From Microbispora rosea (GTDB lineage: Bacteria; Actinomycetota; Actinomycetes; Streptosporangiales; Streptosporangiaceae): a stretch of 64,000 bases of DNA. The notes under the pieces were generated by a model. That model was not told where the DNA came from and made no database searches. It saw only the letters and a list, made by a program, of their open reading frames with translations. Each line of letters starts with the position of its first letter. Position 1 is the stretch's first letter. The translations under genes and the position numbers were made by a program. Of this stretch, positions 47,678 through 56,751 are shown in pieces. The stretch is taken from contig NZ_FTNI01000013.1 in the NCBI RefSeq assembly GCF_900156315.1, positions 62,001 through 126,000 of the forward strand. Direction: 5' to 3'.

Positions 47678-49114
47678 TTATTGTGCCCGACCCAGAAGCC
47701 CGCCGTGTCTGATGGCGTCGGCGTACCACAAAGCGCTTGATTTCATGGTCCTCGCCTGGGTCTCGTAGTCGACGTACACGAGACCGAAGCGCTTGCCGTA
47801 GCCCCAGGCCCACTCGAAGTTGTCCATCAGGGACCAGGCGAAGTACCCCTGCAGCGGAATGCCCGACTCGATGGCCGTGTGGCAGATCCGCAGGTGGGCG
47901 TCGATGTAGTCCACCCGCTCGGGGTCGTGCACCGCGCCGTCCTCGCCGATCACGTCGTCGTAGGCGGCGCCGTTCTCCGAGATGTAGAGCGGGACCCGCG
48001 GATACTCGTCGGTGAGCCGCTGCAGCATCTCGAGCAGGCCGCTGCCGTCGACCTCCCAGCCCATGGAGGTGACCGGGCGGCCGCCGTTGACGAAGCCCAC
48101 GTGCTCGCTGCCGATCCACGGCGACCCGGAGTCCGTCGGCGCGGCGGCCGCGGACGCCGCGCCGCCGGGCGCGCCGGAGACGGTGAAGCGGCTGTAGTAG
48201 TTGATCAGCAGCATGTCGATCGGTGCCGCGATCGTGGCCAGGTCGCCGTCGTGGATGAACTCCATGTCGGACAGGTGGCTCAGGTCGGCCAGCACGTCCT
48301 CCGGATAGGAGCCCTTGAGCAGGGCGTCCAGGAAGAAGCGGTTCTGCAGCCCGTCGATGCGGCGGGCGGCGTCCTGGTCGGCCTCGCTGTTCGTGGCGGC
48401 CGTGACCGGGTAGACGTTGACGCACCCGCCGATCAGCGAGTCGGGGTTCTGCGCCCGCATCGCCTGGACGGCCAGACCGTGCGCGAGGTTGAGGTGGTGC
48501 GCGGCGCGCAGCGCGGCGGCCGGCTCGCGCCGTCCGGGGGCGTGCTCGCCCGATGCGTAGCCGAGGAACGCGGCGCACCAGGGCTCGTTGACCGTGCTCC
48601 AGTTCCTGACCCGGTCGCCGAGCTCGGCGTGCACGGTCGCGGCGAAGTCGGCGAAGCGCTTCGACGTGTCACGCGACGGCCACCCGCCCGCGTCTTCCAG
48701 GGCCTGGGGGAGGTCCCAGTGGTAGAGCGTCAGCCACGGGTCGATGCCGTAACTGAGCAGCTCGTCGACGAGCCTCTTGTAGAAGTCGAGGCCCTTGCGA
48801 TTGTACGCGCCGGAGCCGTCGGGCTGGATCCGCGGCCAGGAGACGGAGAACCGGTAGGCGGTGAGGCCGAGGTCCGCCATGAGCTTGACGTCCTCGCGAT
48901 ACCGGTTGAAGTGGTCGATCGCGATTTCGGCGGTGTCGCCGCCCACGATCCGCCCGTCCTGACTGCAGAAGGTGTCCCAGATGGAGCGGCCCCGCCCGTC
49001 GGCGGCGAGGGCGCCCTCGATCTGGTAGGCGGAGGTGGCGGCGCCCCAGACGAACCCGGTGGGGAACATCACACTGGGGGCCTCTGCCTCGGGACGTGTG
49101 CCTTGCGTTGTCAC
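47678..49114 (-). CDS. bglC: GH1 beta-glucosidase of the ceb operon (BglC)
   Basis: This 478-residue intracellular cellobiose/cello-oligosaccharide hydrolase has no signal peptide. The acid/base Glu is in NWSTVNEPWCAA (about residue 176) and the nucleophile Glu in LYISENGAAYDD (about 379); WSLMDNFEWAWGYGKRFGLVYVDY is the C-terminal motif. GTG 49114 overlaps the cebG stop as GTGA; a shorter form from MFPTGFVWG is possible. The order cebE-cebF-cebG-bglC matches the Streptomyces operon. By hydrolysing the CebR inducer it should shape induction of the regulon. It differs from the other GH1 at 23794-25116, so it is not a recent duplicate. Confidence 0.93.
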   Translation of the reverse strand: MTTQGTRPEAEAPSVMFPTGFVWGAATSAYQIEGALAADGRGRSIWDTFCSQDGRIVGGDTAEIAIDHFNRYREDVKLMADLGLTAYRFSVSWPRIQPDGSGAYNRKGLDFYKRLVDELLSYGIDPWLTLYHWDLPQALEDAGGWPSRDTSKRFADFAATVHAELGDRVRNWSTVNEPWCAAFLGYASGEHAPGRREPAAALRAAHHLNLAHGLAVQAMRAQNPDSLIGGCVNVYPVTAATNSEADQDAARRIDGLQNRFFLDALLKGSYPEDVLADLSHLSDMEFIHDGDLATIAAPIDMLLINYYSRFTVSGAPGGAASAAAAPTDSGSPWIGSEHVGFVNGGRPVTSMGWEVDGSGLLEMLQRLTDEYPRVPLYISENGAAYDDVIGEDGAVHDPERVDYIDAHLRICHTAIESGIPLQGYFAWSLMDNFEWAWGYGKRFGLVYVDYETQARTMKSSALWYADAIRHGGLLGRAQ

Positions 49115-50001
49115 GCCTTGACCGCACCTTCCATGAGTCCGCCGATGATCTGTCGGCCGAACAGGATGAAGACGACGATGAGCGGGAGAATCGACAACAG
49201 CGTGCCGCTGAAGATCAGCACGTAGTCCGTCCCGTACTTCGCGTTGAGCGAGTTGATGGCGACCTGGACCGTCGGGTTGTCCGGGTTCAGCACGATCAGC
49301 GGCCACATGAACTCGTTCCAGTTCAGCATGAACGTGTTGATGCCCAGCACTCCCATGCCCGGCCGTACGGCGGGCAGGATGACGTTCCACCAGATCCGCA
49401 GGGTGGAGGCGCCGTCGACGCGGGCGGCCTCGACCAGCTCGTTGGGCACGGCCTGCTCGGTGTACTGCGTCATGAGGAAGACGCCGAAGCCGTTGAGCAG
49501 GAAGGGCAGGATCACGGCCTTGATCGAGCCGACCCATTCGAGGTTGACCATGAGCCGGTAGAGCGGGACCTGGCCCATCTGCTGCAGCGGGACCATCATG
49601 GTCAGCAGCACCAGCAGCAGCAGGATCTTGCCGCCCTTGAATTTCAGCCGGGCGAACGCGAAGCCGGCGAACGTCGAGATCACCACCACCGAGATCGTCA
49701 CCGTGGCAGAGATGATCAGCGAGTTGGTGAGACCGGTCATGTAGTGCGCGTCGGGGTTGGTCAGCACGCGCTGGATGTTCTCCCCGAGCTTGCCGCCGGG
49801 TAGGAACGGCGGCGGCATGTCGGTCGCCTCGGTGTTGGTCCGGGACGCGATGACGATCATGTAGTACAGCGGGAACGCCGAGATGATGATCGTGACCGCG
49901 AGGATGAGCCTCGTCATCGGCGTGGCGGTCCAGAGACTGCCCGTACCCCCCGGCGCCTTGCGGCGCCGCCGCGTCTGGGTGGGCGCGGAGAGCGTGGTCA
50001 C
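49111..50001 (-). CDS. cebG: Cello-oligosaccharide ABC permease CebG
   Basis: This MalG-type permease has 296 residues and about six membrane segments. The EAA loop reads VEAARVDGASTLRIWWNVILP. GTG 50001 overlaps the cebF stop as GTGA. It forms the membrane channel with CebF. The ATPase is not encoded here and is probably an MsiK-type protein supplied elsewhere. Confidence 0.92.
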   Translation of the reverse strand: MTTLSAPTQTRRRRKAPGGTGSLWTATPMTRLILAVTIIISAFPLYYMIVIASRTNTEATDMPPPFLPGGKLGENIQRVLTNPDAHYMTGLTNSLIISATVTISVVVISTFAGFAFARLKFKGGKILLLLVLLTMMVPLQQMGQVPLYRLMVNLEWVGSIKAVILPFLLNGFGVFLMTQYTEQAVPNELVEAARVDGASTLRIWWNVILPAVRPGMGVLGINTFMLNWNEFMWPLIVLNPDNPTVQVAINSLNAKYGTDYVLIFSGTLLSILPLIVVFILFGRQIIGGLMEGAVKA

Positions 50002-50972
50002 TTGTTGCCCCCGATCCGGCGGATGAGCAGGAAGTTGATGGCCGATCCGATGAGGATGAGCAGGAACAGCAGCCAGGCGGCCGCGGAGGCGTAGCCGTAG
50101 TCGAACTCGCGGAAGCCCTGCTCGAAGATGAACATCGAGACGGTCTGGAACTGGCTGTTGGTGCCGCCGTGGACGTTGCCGTTGTAGAACGTCGTCGGCT
50201 CGGAGAACAGCGTGAGACCGCCGATGGTGGAGTTCAGCACGACGAAGATCATCGTCGGCCGGAGCATCGGAACGGTGATCTGCCAGAACTGGCGCCGGCG
50301 GGACGCGCCGTCGATCGAGGCCGCCTCGTAGAGGTCCTTGGGGATCGTCTGCATGCCGGCCAGGAAGATGATCGCGTTGTAGCCGGTCCAGCGCCAGTCG
50401 ATCATGGTCGCGATGGCGAGCCAGGAGGGGAGACGCTCGGCCTTCCAGTCGATGGGGTCGGCCCCGAACCAGCCGAGAACCCAGTTGACCACGCCCCAGT
50501 CGCGGCCATACAGCTGGGTGAAGACGACCGCCACCGCGACGACCGAGGTCACGAGGGGGAGCAGGACGCCCAGCCGGACGAACAGCTGCAACTTGAACCG
50601 CTTGTTCAGCGCGTTGGCCAGCAGCAGCGCCAGCAGAATCTGCGGGACCGTCGCGATGACGAACATCGCGAGGGTGTTGACGACAGCCCTCCAGAAGGCG
50701 GCGTCGTCGAGCAGGGCGGTGAAGTTGCCGAGGCCCGTCCACTCGACCGTCCCCGTGAGGTCGTAGTCGAAGAACGAGTAGTAGAGGGTGAAGGCGAGCG
50801 GGAAGAGCCCGAAGACCAGGAAGAGCAGGTAGTAGGGAGAGACCAGGAGGTACGGTGCGGCCTTGAGGTCCAGCCAGGTCATGAAGGACCGGCCCGGTCT
50901 CGGCCGGACATGCCTCCGGCTGGGCGGCATCGGTGCCCGGGTGGGGTGCCCGGCGTCGACGTGCAGGCTCAT
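49998..50972 (-). CDS. cebF: Cello-oligosaccharide ABC permease CebF
   Basis: This MalF-type permease has 324 residues. The first membrane segment is around residues 40-60 (AAPYLLVSPYYLLFLVFG) and the EAA loop reads YEAASIDGASRRRQFWQITVP. ATG 50972 has AAAGGT upstream. It lies between cebE and cebG, in the standard order for the cellobiose/cellotriose importer. Confidence 0.92.
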   Translation of the reverse strand: MSLHVDAGHPTRAPMPPSRRHVRPRPGRSFMTWLDLKAAPYLLVSPYYLLFLVFGLFPLAFTLYYSFFDYDLTGTVEWTGLGNFTALLDDAAFWRAVVNTLAMFVIATVPQILLALLLANALNKRFKLQLFVRLGVLLPLVTSVVAVAVVFTQLYGRDWGVVNWVLGWFGADPIDWKAERLPSWLAIATMIDWRWTGYNAIIFLAGMQTIPKDLYEAASIDGASRRRQFWQITVPMLRPTMIFVVLNSTIGGLTLFSEPTTFYNGNVHGGTNSQFQTVSMFIFEQGFREFDYGYASAAAWLLFLLILIGSAINFLLIRRIGGNK

Positions 50973-51056
50973 TGATTACCTTTCGGGTGAAAGCAGGCGA
51001 CCGGCCCGCCGGCGGGGTGCCGCTGCGGCGGACCGGTGCTCACCTGGCGGGCTGGA

Positions 51057-52406
51057 TCAGCCCGCGGCCTTCACGGCGTCGTCGACGAGCTTCTTCCAGC
51101 CGTTCGCGTACGGCACCGAGCCGTCGTCGATGGCGGAGACGACCGACTCGATGGCGTTCTTGACCTGGGCGTGCTTCACGCCGAGGAAGACCGGCTGGAG
51201 CGCGGCGGCCGACTTGGCGAAGATGTCACCGACGGGGGCGTCGTTGAAGTACTCGTTCTTCGCACCCTGGACGGCCGGGTCCTGCTGCGCCTGGATGTTG
51301 CTCGGCATGTTGCCGGCGTAGTTGAAGACGCTGACCTCGGCGTCCTTACCGGTCAGGTAGTCGAGGACCTGCGCCGCCTCCTTGGGGTGCTTCGACTGCT
51401 TCGGCACGGCGAGCCAGGAGCCGCCCCAGTTGCCGCCGCCGCCGGGCACCGCCGCGACGTCCCACTTGCCCTTGAAGTCCGGTCCGGCGCCGCCGTCGCC
51501 GCTGACCGCGCCGAGCATCCACGACGGGCAGCCGAGGGTGGCGAACTGCGACTTCTTCATGCCGGTGTTCCACTCCGGCGTGAAGTTGCGCAGCTTGGCC
51601 GTGAGGCCCTCCTGGCTGATCTTCTGGGCGAAGTCGTACGCCGTCTTGACCGCCGGGTTCTTGTCGACGATCAGGTTGTTGTCCTTGTCGAAGTAGGAGA
51701 CGTTGCCGTTCTTGGCGGCCTCCTGCACCAGGACCACGTTGTAGAGCGTGTTGGTGCCGTCGACGAACTTGGTGTCCTTGATCTTGTCCTGGAACTTGTG
51801 GGCGACCTGGATGAAGTCGTCCCAGGTCGGCCAGAGCTTGCTGACCTCGTCGCGGTCGGCGGGCAGACCGGCCTTCTCGAACAGGTCACGGCGGTAGCAC
51901 AGGCTCATGCCGCCGACGTCGGTGCCGAGGCCGAACAGCTTGCCGTCGGCGGTGACGCCGTTCTCCCACTTCCAGGCGGCGAAGTCGGCCTTGCGGTTCT
52001 GCAGGCCGAACTCGCCCAGGTCGGCCCACCACTCGGGGTGCGCCTTGGCGAGGCCCATGCCGCCCTCGTCGATGCCGACGACGTCGCCGGCGCCCGCGCC
52101 GGACTGCAGCCACTGGATCATCTGCGGCCAGTAGACCTGCTCGAACTGGTCGGTCAGGTTGTCATACTTGATCTGGATGTCCTTGTGCTCGGCGTTCCAC
52201 TTGTCGACGGCCTCCTTGTAGCCGAAGTTCTTGCCGCCGCCGAACGTCTGGAGCGTGACGGTGACGGGGCCGGCCGCCGCCGAGGACCCGCCGCCCGCTG
52301 CCGCGCCCGTGCCCGTGTCGTCGGACCCGCAGGCGGCGGCGCCGAGAGCCAGCGCGGCCACCGCGGCGACCGCGAGCAGTTTGCCGCGGCGCGAGTTGTC
52401 AATCAT
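51057..52406 (-). CDS. cebE: Cello-oligosaccharide-binding lipoprotein CebE
   Basis: This 449-residue surface lipoprotein supplies substrate to CebF-CebG. The signal peptide ends in the lipobox LGAAAC (Cys near residue 26), followed by a Gly/Ser/Ala spacer. The body has the SBP type 1 look (WPQMIQWLQSG, WADLGEFGLQNRKADFAAWKWENG, LGCPSWMLGAVSGDGG). ATG 52406 follows GAGAGGGG. It is the first gene of cebEFG-bglC and lies behind two CebR-type operators. Cellobiose or cellotriose as ligand is inferred from context. Confidence 0.9.
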   Translation of the reverse strand: MIDNSRRGKLLAVAAVAALALGAAACGSDDTGTGAAAGGGSSAAAGPVTVTLQTFGGGKNFGYKEAVDKWNAEHKDIQIKYDNLTDQFEQVYWPQMIQWLQSGAGAGDVVGIDEGGMGLAKAHPEWWADLGEFGLQNRKADFAAWKWENGVTADGKLFGLGTDVGGMSLCYRRDLFEKAGLPADRDEVSKLWPTWDDFIQVAHKFQDKIKDTKFVDGTNTLYNVVLVQEAAKNGNVSYFDKDNNLIVDKNPAVKTAYDFAQKISQEGLTAKLRNFTPEWNTGMKKSQFATLGCPSWMLGAVSGDGGAGPDFKGKWDVAAVPGGGGNWGGSWLAVPKQSKHPKEAAQVLDYLTGKDAEVSVFNYAGNMPSNIQAQQDPAVQGAKNEYFNDAPVGDIFAKSAAALQPVFLGVKHAQVKNAIESVVSAIDDGSVPYANGWKKLVDDAVKAAG

Positions 52407-52528
52407 TCCGGACCCCTCTCAGGTGGTATCCCGAATCGTCTGTGGGAGTGCATCCCAGGCCGGTCCCCGATCTCACGGCCCGCGATCGAAGGTTGTGCTC
52501 GGTGCTCCCCGCCCTGTGTCGAGCACGT

Positions 52529-52542
52529 TGGGAGCGCTCCCA
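52529..52542. promoter_or_regulatory. CebR-type operator 1 upstream of cebE
   Basis: TGGGAGCGCTCCCA, a perfect match to the CebR palindrome, 123 bp before the cebE start. Confidence 0.88.
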
Positions 52543-52648
52543 CGAAGGGTCCTCTATGAGCAACCGAGGCGTCAATATGCCGAAACCTAACTGTTACTCC
52601 CTGGGTGGTTAGAGCCGGTCAAGGGGACATAATAGGACATACCACGCT

Positions 52649-52662
52649 TGGGAGCGCTCCCA
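52649..52662. promoter_or_regulatory. CebR-type operator 2 upstream of cebE
   Basis: TGGGAGCGCTCCCA again, 120 bp centre to centre from operator 1. The spacing would allow a repression loop or two start sites. It lies 75 bp after the sulfatase stop. Confidence 0.85.
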
Positions 52663-52691
52663 TATCCATATGGGCAGAAATGAATAGCGGA

Positions 52692-52712
52692 CGCCCCGAA
52701 CCTGCCGGGGCG
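52692..52712 (-). terminator. Short hairpin after the sulfatase gene
   Basis: CGCCCCG (52692-52698) pairs with CGGGGCG (52706-52712) about 25 bp past the minus-strand sulfatase stop. A weak terminator candidate. Confidence 0.4.
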
Positions 52713-52736
52713 CCCGCCCTGATAAGATCGATCACC

Positions 52737-54260
52737 TCACTCGTGCGCCGCCCCGGCCGTCCCCACGGACACTCCGCCGCTCACCGAGACTCCTGTGCCT
52801 GGGACCGCGGCGTCCGCCACCCGGCAGGTCGGTCCGGAGCAGGCCCGCAGCAGCGCGAGCCGGGCCGAGAGCGCCAAGGTCAGGAACGGGTCGGCCGTCG
52901 CCGCGATATTGCGCAGCTCCGCCGGGTCGTCCCGCAGGTCGTACAGCTGCCGCTCCCCGGTCTCGTACTCCACGTACGCGTACCGCCCGGTCCGCAGCAT
53001 CGCGTACGTGGGCGGCGAGTGCGGCGAGTAGGAGGGGTGGTAGAACTCGGCGAGCACGGTGTCGCGCCAGGGGACGTGCTGCCCGCGCAGGAGCGGGACG
53101 AGCGAGCGGCCCTCGGCCGTGGGCGGGACCGTGGCCCCGCCCAGCTCGGCGAACGTGGGCGCGAGGTCGACCGTCGAGGTGAGCGCGTCGATCACGCCCC
53201 CGGCGGGCACGCCCGGCCCGCGCACCACCATCGGCACCCGGATGTCCTCCTCGAAGGGTGTCGTCTTGCCCGGCCGCAACCGGTGCTGGCCCAGGTGGAA
53301 GCCGTTGTCGGAGGTGAAGACGATGTAGGTGTCGTCGAGGCGGCCCGCCCGGCTCAGCGCCTCGACCAGGGCGCCGACCATGTCGTCGACACCGAGCATG
53401 GCGCGCAGCCGGTCGCGGTGGACGCGATCGATCCGGCGTGTGTCGGCGGCCGACAGCGGCGTGCGCTCGCGGAGCCAGCGGGGCTCCGCCGACAGGTCGG
53501 CCTGGTCGAACGACGCGGTCCGCGGCGCCTGCTCGCCGGCGAAGGCGGCGGCGTGGCGCGGCGCGTGGTGCGCGGGCAGGTGCGGCGCGACGGGGGCGAG
53601 GTAGAGGAAGAACGGGGTGTCCCCCCTGGTGGAATCGGTCGCGAACGCCGCGGCCTTGGCGCTCAGCACGTCCTCCAGGTAGTCCTCGGGGGCGTCGCCG
53701 TACCGCCGGACCACGCCGTTCTCGTTGAGCGCGTAGCCGTACTCCTGGTAGAGGCGGGTGACGGGGACGTGCCACTCGTCCCAGCCGGGCGGGATGTAGG
53801 TGCGCGGGGCGCCCTCGGGATAGTTGTTGAGATATTTGCCCATGAGAGCGGTGCGGTAGCCCGCGTCGTGCATCCATGTCCCGAGGGTGGAGGCCTCCAG
53901 TGGCCGGAACTTCGGGAACCCGCCGGTCGGCGACCGGTTGCTCTCCACGTGGTGGCTGTGCATGTACTGCGAGCGCAGGATGGACGAGCGGGAGGGGCAG
54001 CACCAGGGGTTGGTGACGAAGAAGCGGGACAGGGTGGTGCCCTGGCGCACCAGGAGGTTGGTGATGTTGGGGAACCGGCTCAGATCCGACGCGTCCAGGT
54101 CGTCGGTGAGGATCAGCACGATGTTGGGCCGGTGAGCCGCCGGGGCGGGCTGGGCACGGGAGGCGCCGGTGAGCGCGAGGCACAGCAGGAGCGCCGCGGC
54201 GAGCCCGGCCCACAGCTTTCTCGATGGTCGTGGTTGGGGCACGGCAGCAATCATTGCCAC
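52737..54260 (-). CDS. Exported sulfatase
   Basis: This 507-residue type I sulfatase has a signal peptide (LWAGLAAALLLCLALTGASRA). The formylglycine motif CPSR is present in NPWCCPSRSSILRSQ, so the second Cys is the one converted. The N-terminal metal site is NIVLILTDDLD and the second metal motif is VFTSDNGFHLGQH. It hydrolyses sulfate esters outside the cell. The start is uncertain: GTG 54260 or ATG 54254. It is upstream of the ceb control region but reads away from any CebR site. Its C-terminal tail is Gly/Val/Ser-rich. Confidence 0.9.
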   Translation of the reverse strand: MAMIAAVPQPRPSRKLWAGLAAALLLCLALTGASRAQPAPAAHRPNIVLILTDDLDASDLSRFPNITNLLVRQGTTLSRFFVTNPWCCPSRSSILRSQYMHSHHVESNRSPTGGFPKFRPLEASTLGTWMHDAGYRTALMGKYLNNYPEGAPRTYIPPGWDEWHVPVTRLYQEYGYALNENGVVRRYGDAPEDYLEDVLSAKAAAFATDSTRGDTPFFLYLAPVAPHLPAHHAPRHAAAFAGEQAPRTASFDQADLSAEPRWLRERTPLSAADTRRIDRVHRDRLRAMLGVDDMVGALVEALSRAGRLDDTYIVFTSDNGFHLGQHRLRPGKTTPFEEDIRVPMVVRGPGVPAGGVIDALTSTVDLAPTFAELGGATVPPTAEGRSLVPLLRGQHVPWRDTVLAEFYHPSYSPHSPPTYAMLRTGRYAYVEYETGERQLYDLRDDPAELRNIAATADPFLTLALSARLALLRACSGPTCRVADAAVPGTGVSVSGGVSVGTAGAAHE

Positions 54261-54492
54261 GCGTTCACCGGGGGAAACGCCGCAGCGTGATCGCGCGACC
54301 GCGCTGCGTCCGTTATGTGGGTGATTCTTCTGGTGAATCCTCCGCTGCCGGCCAGGCCGAGCGTGTGTCGTCGCCGAGAGTGACGGCGTCCATGCCCTCC
54401 ACGCTGCCGTAACGCGCCGAGGAGATCCCTTCGGGGTCTGTTCACCGCGCGTTCCCGTCCTCGTCGTGTCGCGCGGCTAGGGTGAGCGCGTC

Positions 54493-55524
54493 GTGAACGT
54501 TTCTTTACGGGGCGTGGAGAACGAGGGACGGCGCCACGCCGCCGAGCAGGGGCAGGCCGTCGCGTGGGTGGAGTCCCCCCTGCAGATGCTGTGCGTCGTC
54601 GAGGCGCACCACGCGGGGCTCCTCGGATCCGTCACCACGGTGGTGCCGCGGGCCGGGCTGCCGGCCCTGCGAATGACCCGCCGCGAGCTCGAGCGGCTCG
54701 GGCTGCCCGACGGGCTGGAGTTCGCCGAGCCGGCCGAGCGGGTGCCCCGGCCGGGCCGCGTCTGGGCGGTGGGCGACGCCTTCTCCGGGCGCGTCCAGCT
54801 CGCCCTCGCCACGGCCCTCCCCGGCCGCACGGTGCTGGTGGACGACGGGCTGGCCACGATCCGCCTGCTCGAGCTGCTGGTCGCGCGCCGCCCGCTGCTG
54901 CGCGCCCGCGGGACCGCGGGCCTCGGCCGCAAGGTGCTCGCCGCCGCCGCCGGGTTCCGCCTGCGCACCCGCAGGCCCACGGCGTTCACCGCGCTCCCGG
55001 TGCCCGCCGGCCTCGCCGAGGCGGTGGAGCGCACGGGCGTGCCGCTCGTCCGGCACGACTTCGCCTGGCTGCGCGCCCAGCCCGCCGACCGTCCGCCGCC
55101 GGAGCGCACCGTCGTGCTCGGCACCTCGCTCGTACGCAACGGGCTCATCCATCGCGACCGCTACCTGCGCTGGCTGGAGCGGATCGACGAGCCCGTCGCG
55201 TACTTCCCCCACCGGCGCGAGGATCCCGGTGACCTCGACCGGGTGCGCAGGATCGCCGGACTGACCGTGTACGACGCCGGGGCGCCCGCCGAGATGACGC
55301 TGCGCGACCTGCGGCCGGACCAGCGGGTGCTGAGCCTGCCGTCCACCGCGGTGACCTCGCTGCGCGTCCTGCTGTCGGCCCGGGGCGTACGGGTGGAGGC
55401 CGTGGACGTGCCGGACGACTGGTGGACGGCGTCGGCCGTACCGTCGCTGCGCTCCCACCTCCAGCTCTTCGCGCACGAACCTCACCAGCCCCTCACGCAC
55501 GATCCCGGAAAGGTCGCTCCTTGA
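54493..55524 (+). CDS. Polysialyltransferase-like glycosyltransferase
   Basis: The protein has 343 residues from a GTG start. The N-terminus AVAWVESPLQMLCVVEAHHAG is the usual opening of bacterial polysialyltransferase/GT52-like proteins. Other features are LVDDGLATIRLLEL, GTSLVRNGLIHRDRYLRWLERI, AYFPHRRED and LSLPSTAVTSLRVLL. It probably builds or extends a cell-surface glycan. The next gene overlaps its stop as TTGA. Donor and acceptor are unknown, and the family call rests on a few motifs. Confidence 0.65.
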   Translation: MNVSLRGVENEGRRHAAEQGQAVAWVESPLQMLCVVEAHHAGLLGSVTTVVPRAGLPALRMTRRELERLGLPDGLEFAEPAERVPRPGRVWAVGDAFSGRVQLALATALPGRTVLVDDGLATIRLLELLVARRPLLRARGTAGLGRKVLAAAAGFRLRTRRPTAFTALPVPAGLAEAVERTGVPLVRHDFAWLRAQPADRPPPERTVVLGTSLVRNGLIHRDRYLRWLERIDEPVAYFPHRREDPGDLDRVRRIAGLTVYDAGAPAEMTLRDLRPDQRVLSLPSTAVTSLRVLLSARGVRVEAVDVPDDWWTASAVPSLRSHLQLFAHEPHQPLTHDPGKVAP

Positions 55525-56747
55525 CCCGTCTGCTCGCCGTGGCCGACTCCGACTCGTATCTCAAGTGGGCCGCGGGCCTGCTCGACGCGACTCCGGAGGA
55601 CTGGGTCACGGACCTCGCCGTCGTCCGCACGCCCATCACCCCCTCCGCGGCGCAGATCGCCTCCGCGGTGAGCGGGACCCGCGCGCAGGGCGAGGCGCTT
55701 CCCCCGGTGCTGACGGCGCGGCAGCTGCGCCGGGCCGCCGAACGGTTCCGGCCCGACGCCGTGCTGCTGGCCTGCACCGGGCCGGTGGTGGACGCGCTGG
55801 CGGCGGAGACGCTGTCCGGGCTGCGGCCCCGGCCGGTGCTGGTGTCGGGGCTGCCCGGCATCTCGGTGCCCGCGACGGAGAAGGCCTGGCTGTTCCGCAG
55901 CGGCTGCGACCTGTTCGTCGTGCACAGCGGCCGGGAGGTCGCCGAGTTCTCCGAGATCGGCGCGCGGCTCGGCGGGGGAGGGGCGGTGGCGCTGGCCCGC
56001 CTGCCCTACCTCGACCTCCTGCCCCGCGAACCGGCCGCGCACGGCGCCGGGGGCGTACGCGACCGCGTCGTGTTCGCCACCCAGGCCAAGGTGCCCCGGC
56101 GGCGCGAGGAGCGGGAGCGGATCCTGCTCGCCCTGGCCGGCCTCGGACAGGCCAGGCCCGACCTCGACGTGGTGGTCAAGCTGCGGGCCCGCAACGACGA
56201 GCGGCAGACGCACAACGAACGGCACCACTACGAACGGCTGTGGACCGCGATGGAGGCCGAGGGCCGGGTGCCCGCCGGCGCCGTACGCTTCGCCGCCGGG
56301 CCGATGCACGAGCATCTGAGCCGCGCCGCCGGGTTCGTCACGGTCAGCTCGACGGCCGCGCTCGAGGCGATCGCCGGGAGCGTGCCGCTGCTCGTGCTGT
56401 CCGACTTCGGGGTCAGCGCGGAGATGATCAATCTGGTGTTCGAGGGCAGCGGCTGCCTGGGCACGCTCGACGACCTGGCCACGGCGGACTTCCGGGTCCC
56501 CGCCGAGGAGTGGTGCCGGGCCAACTACTTCCACGACTCCTCGGCCAGCGACTGGACCGGCCGCGTCGCCGCGCTGGTCGCCGCGGCTCGCGCGGGGACG
56601 CTGGAGCCGGCCCGCTCGCTCCTCGACGGTCCCGAGCACGCGGCCGCCCGCCGGCGCGCCCGGCTGCGCCTGGAGGTGCCGCCCAGGGTCCTGCGGTACG
56701 GTTACCGCGCCAAGCGCCGGGTGCGCCGCTATCTCAAGGCGTTCTAG
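55521..56747 (+). CDS. DUF6716-like putative glycosyltransferase
   Basis: The protein has 408 residues. The TTG start at 55521 overlaps the previous stop and has GGAAAGG upstream. The opening TRLLAVADSDSYLKWAAGLLD matches what I recall of DUF6716 proteins, which accompany polysialyltransferase genes in actinomycetes. A GT-B-like second half is suggested by VVFATQAKVPRRREER, VVVKLRARNDERQTHNE and FVTVSSTAALEAIAGSVPLLVLSDFG. It likely acts with its upstream partner on a surface polymer. The C-terminus is very basic. Confidence 0.65.
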   Translation: MTRLLAVADSDSYLKWAAGLLDATPEDWVTDLAVVRTPITPSAAQIASAVSGTRAQGEALPPVLTARQLRRAAERFRPDAVLLACTGPVVDALAAETLSGLRPRPVLVSGLPGISVPATEKAWLFRSGCDLFVVHSGREVAEFSEIGARLGGGGAVALARLPYLDLLPREPAAHGAGGVRDRVVFATQAKVPRRREERERILLALAGLGQARPDLDVVVKLRARNDERQTHNERHHYERLWTAMEAEGRVPAGAVRFAAGPMHEHLSRAAGFVTVSSTAALEAIAGSVPLLVLSDFGVSAEMINLVFEGSGCLGTLDDLATADFRVPAEEWCRANYFHDSSASDWTGRVAALVAAARAGTLEPARSLLDGPEHAAARRRARLRLEVPPRVLRYGYRAKRRVRRYLKAF

Positions 56748-56751
56748 ACGC

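Larger units (their letters stand above)
52407..52736. promoter_or_regulatory. Control region of the ceb operon
   Basis: This 330-bp gene-free stretch carries two exact CebR-type operators (52529-52542 and 52649-52662) and a degenerate one (TGGGAGTGCATCCCA at 52443-52457). On the minus strand TTGACG (52575-52570) lies 27 bases before the nearer operator, the same -35 spacing as at the E1alpha promoter, but no good -10 is visible. A second -35-like TTGACC is at 52623-52618. Confidence 0.65.
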
